A stretch of DNA of 14,234 nt from Lachnospiraceae bacterium (GTDB taxonomy: Bacteria > Bacillota > Clostridia > Lachnospirales > Lachnospiraceae), in NCBI GenBank assembly GCA_003453515.1, contig DMLD01000048.1, positions 1 to 14,234 on the forward strand. The letters are read 5' to 3'. How positions within the stretch are numbered: position 1 is the stretch's first letter; every line of letters begins with the position of its first letter. Below, in pieces: positions 12,310 through 14,234 of this stretch. The translations under genes were made by a program, and so were the position numbers. The notes under the pieces were generated by a model. That model had not been told where the DNA came from. It searched no databases and saw nothing but the letters and a program-made list of their open reading frames with translations.

Positions 12310-14160
12310 ATGTGCGGAATAGTGGGATATATCGGCGGACGCAAGGCTGCGCCGATACTTTTGGAGGGCCTGTCAAAGCTTGAGTACCGCGGATACGATT
12401 CGGCAGGGCTTGCGGTGAGAGACGGCAGTGACAAGCCTGTTGTAGTGAAGGCAAAGGGAAGGCTGAAGATCCTTGCGGAGAAGACGGCAGACGGAGATGC
12501 CATCAAGGGAAACTGCGGAATAGGTCATACCAGATGGGCAACTCACGGTGAGCCTTCGGAGATAAACGCGCACCCGCATCACACTGATGACGATGGTGTG
12601 GTGGGCGTACACAACGGGATCATCGAGAACTATAAGGAGCTGAAGGAAAAGCTGATGCGCCACGACTACAGCTTTTATTCCGAGACGGATACTGAGGTCG
12701 TGATAAAGCTCATAGATTATTATTATAAAAAATATAACATGGGTCCCATTGATGCGCTTGCCAAGACCATGGTGAGAGTGCGCGGCTCGTATGCGCTTGT
12801 GGTGATGTTTGCGGATTACCCGAACGAGATATATGTTGCGAGGAAGGATTCTCCGATGATCCTCGGACTTGGCAAGGGAGAAAGCTTCATCGCTTCTGAT
12901 GTACCTGCCATACTTAAGCATACCAGAAGGGTACAGTACATAGGAAACCTCGAGATGGGGCGCGTCACAAGTGAGGGCGTGACATTTTTCGACTTAAACG
13001 GTGATCAGATAGAAAAGCCGGTAGCAGAGATCGACTGGGATACCGAGTCCGCGGAAAAGGGCGGCTACGAGCACTTCATGATGAAGGAGATACACGAGCA
13101 GCCCAAGGTCGTCGAGGACACGATCAGGTCATTTATCTCAGGTGACGAGGGGAGCTACGGCGTGAACCTTGACGAGAGCGGTATAACGGCGGATAAGATA
13201 GAAAAATGCTCTGCTGTGCATATAGTTGCCTGCGGCTCGGCGTACCACGTCGGAGTGACTGCGCAGTATGTGTTCGAGGATATCGCAAGGATACCCGTCA
13301 GGGTCGAGTTGGCGTCTGAATTCAGATACAGAAAGCCGCTGCTTGATAAGGACGCACTGGTCATCATCATCAGCCAGTCCGGAGAGACTGCGGATTCGCT
13401 CGCGGCGCTCAGAGAGGCAAAGGAGCAGGGCGTGGCGACACTGGCAATAGTAAATGTCGTGGGATCGTCCATAGCCAGGGAGGCTGACTACGTCTGCTAC
13501 ACACTTGCGGGTCCGGAGATAGCAGTTGCCACTACAAAGGCTTATTCGACACAGCTTATAGTGAGCTATCTGCTCGCGATCAGATTTGCCGAGCTTCGCG
13601 GAGTGATAGATGCCGGTCGGGTGAACGCCTATATAGAGGATATGCTGACGATACCCGCCAAGATACAAAAGGTCATAGATGACAAGGAGCGCCTGCAGTG
13701 GTTTGCCGCAAAGTATGCCAACGCAAAGGACGTATTTTTCATAGGGAGAGGCATTGACTACGCTATATGCCTCGAGGGGTCTCTTAAGATGAAGGAGATA
13801 TCCTATGTGCACTCCGAGGCGTATGCGGCGGGAGAGCTGAAGCACGGTACGATAAGCCTGATCGAGGACGGTGTGCTGGTGATCGGTGTTGCCACGCAGA
13901 GTCAGCTTTATGAGAAGACCATCTCAAATCTGGTCGAGGTGAAGAGCCGCGGGGCATATCTGATGGGACTGACCACCTATGGTGCATACGATCTTGAGGA
14001 TACGGCGAACTTCACTGTTTATGTACCCAAGACCGATGAGCACTTTGCCACGTCCGTGGCGATCATACCTCTGCAGCTTCTCGGATATTATCTTGCGGTG
14101 GCAAAGGGGCTTGATGTCGACAAACCGAGGAATTTGGCGAAGTCGGTCACCGTGGAGTAA
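12310..14160 (+). CDS. glmS: Glutamine-fructose-6-phosphate aminotransferase (isomerizing), GlmS
   Basis: Makes glucosamine-6-phosphate from fructose-6-phosphate and glutamine, the first committed step to UDP-GlcNAc and peptidoglycan; cytosolic. The 616 residues have a complete class II glutamine amidotransferase domain (2-222): Cys2 exposed after Met removal in MCGIVGYIGG, YRGYDSAG (26-33), GHTRWATHG (72-80), HNGIIENY (101-108) and SETDTE (124-129). Two SIS sugar-isomerase domains follow: ACGSAYHVG (307-315), SQSGETADS (355-363) and TTKAYSTQ (408-415) in the first, FIGRGIDYAICLEGSLKMKE (477-496) and EAYAAGELKHG (503-513) in the second, ending with the typical DKPRNLAKSVTVE. Length is normal. 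AAGGAG lies 7 nt before the ATG. It has its own promoter and is divergent from the channel gene. No lesion seen. Confidence 0.98.
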   Translation: MCGIVGYIGGRKAAPILLEGLSKLEYRGYDSAGLAVRDGSDKPVVVKAKGRLKILAEKTADGDAIKGNCGIGHTRWATHGEPSEINAHPHHTDDDGVVGVHNGIIENYKELKEKLMRHDYSFYSETDTEVVIKLIDYYYKKYNMGPIDALAKTMVRVRGSYALVVMFADYPNEIYVARKDSPMILGLGKGESFIASDVPAILKHTRRVQYIGNLEMGRVTSEGVTFFDLNGDQIEKPVAEIDWDTESAEKGGYEHFMMKEIHEQPKVVEDTIRSFISGDEGSYGVNLDESGITADKIEKCSAVHIVACGSAYHVGVTAQYVFEDIARIPVRVELASEFRYRKPLLDKDALVIIISQSGETADSLAALREAKEQGVATLAIVNVVGSSIAREADYVCYTLAGPEIAVATTKAYSTQLIVSYLLAIRFAELRGVIDAGRVNAYIEDMLTIPAKIQKVIDDKERLQWFAAKYANAKDVFFIGRGIDYAICLEGSLKMKEISYVHSEAYAAGELKHGTISLIEDGVLVIGVATQSQLYEKTISNLVEVKSRGAYLMGLTTYGAYDLEDTANFTVYVPKTDEHFATSVAIIPLQLLGYYLAVAKGLDVDKPRNLAKSVTVE

Positions 14161-14234
14161 AGGTTTCCTTGACGGATCAGATGTTTTATGATAAAGTTGG
14201 TGGTATGAAGTTACTTCGGTAAAACAAACATACG
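14161..14234. other. Sequence downstream of glmS, nothing assignable
   Basis: The last 74 bases hold no convincing gene start, promoter or terminator. AAGG/CCTT around 14160-14170 could form a 4-bp stem but has no following T run. Confidence 0.5.

Noticed and set aside
14208..14216. AAGTTACTT near the right end, the reverse complement of a 9-mer at 12187-12195
   Set aside because: A single short AT-rich match in 14 kb is expected by chance and no gene start is visible beside it.

Overview
The window looks like chromosome from an anaerobic Gram-positive Firmicute, most likely a gut Lachnospiraceae-type Clostridia. Reasons: strong AGGAGG-like ribosome binding sites before most genes; a sulfate-binding protein that is a lipoprotein with an LTAC lipobox; moderate GC with many ATA (Ile) and AGA/AGG (Arg) codons throughout; and a PAPS-independent arylsulfotransferase of the kind known from Eubacterium-like gut bacteria. 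Species cannot be read from the sequence. I see no tRNA, rRNA, CRISPR array, insertion sequence, prophage or pseudogene, and gene density is high.

Region 1 (1-6626, + strand) is a sulfate uptake and activation operon cut by the left edge: cysD (5' end missing), a fused cysN-cysC, sbp (sulfate-binding lipoprotein), cysT, cysW, cysA. Junctions are short or overlapping (2 bp, 84 bp, 33 bp, 4-bp overlap, 2 bp), so it is almost surely one transcript started outside the window. The products import sulfate (SBP-CysTWA) and turn it into APS (CysD + CysN domain) and PAPS (CysC domain). No APS/PAPS reductase, sulfite reductase or PAP phosphatase is in the window.

Region 2 (6665-12064, - strand) runs toward the sulfate operon and holds, in its own 5'-3' order, a voltage-sensor-type potassium channel with two tandem TrkA_C domains, an OmpR-family response regulator, its histidine kinase (14-bp overlap), and 23 bp later a large arylsulfate sulfotransferase without a signal peptide. 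Kinase, regulator and sulfotransferase look like one operon; the channel may belong to it. ASST and cysA converge with only 38 bp between their stop codons. ASSTs move sulfuryl groups between phenols without PAPS, so a sulfuryl-transfer enzyme under apparent two-component control abuts the genes that import and activate sulfate. This is the most interesting arrangement here.

Region 3 (12065-12309) is the divergent promoter region between the channel and glmS. It has a good sigma-70-type promoter in each direction (17-bp spacers) and, just downstream of each -10 box, the same 15-base motif (ATTAGGGAAACRCYT), each copy forming one arm of an inverted repeat. This suggests one DNA-binding regulator or shared RNA structure for both genes. 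Region 4 (12310-14160, + strand) is complete glmS, the first enzyme of amino-sugar and peptidoglycan precursor synthesis. No glmS ribozyme is evident, and the predicted leader (about 62 nt) is too short to hold one. The final 74 bases show nothing assignable.
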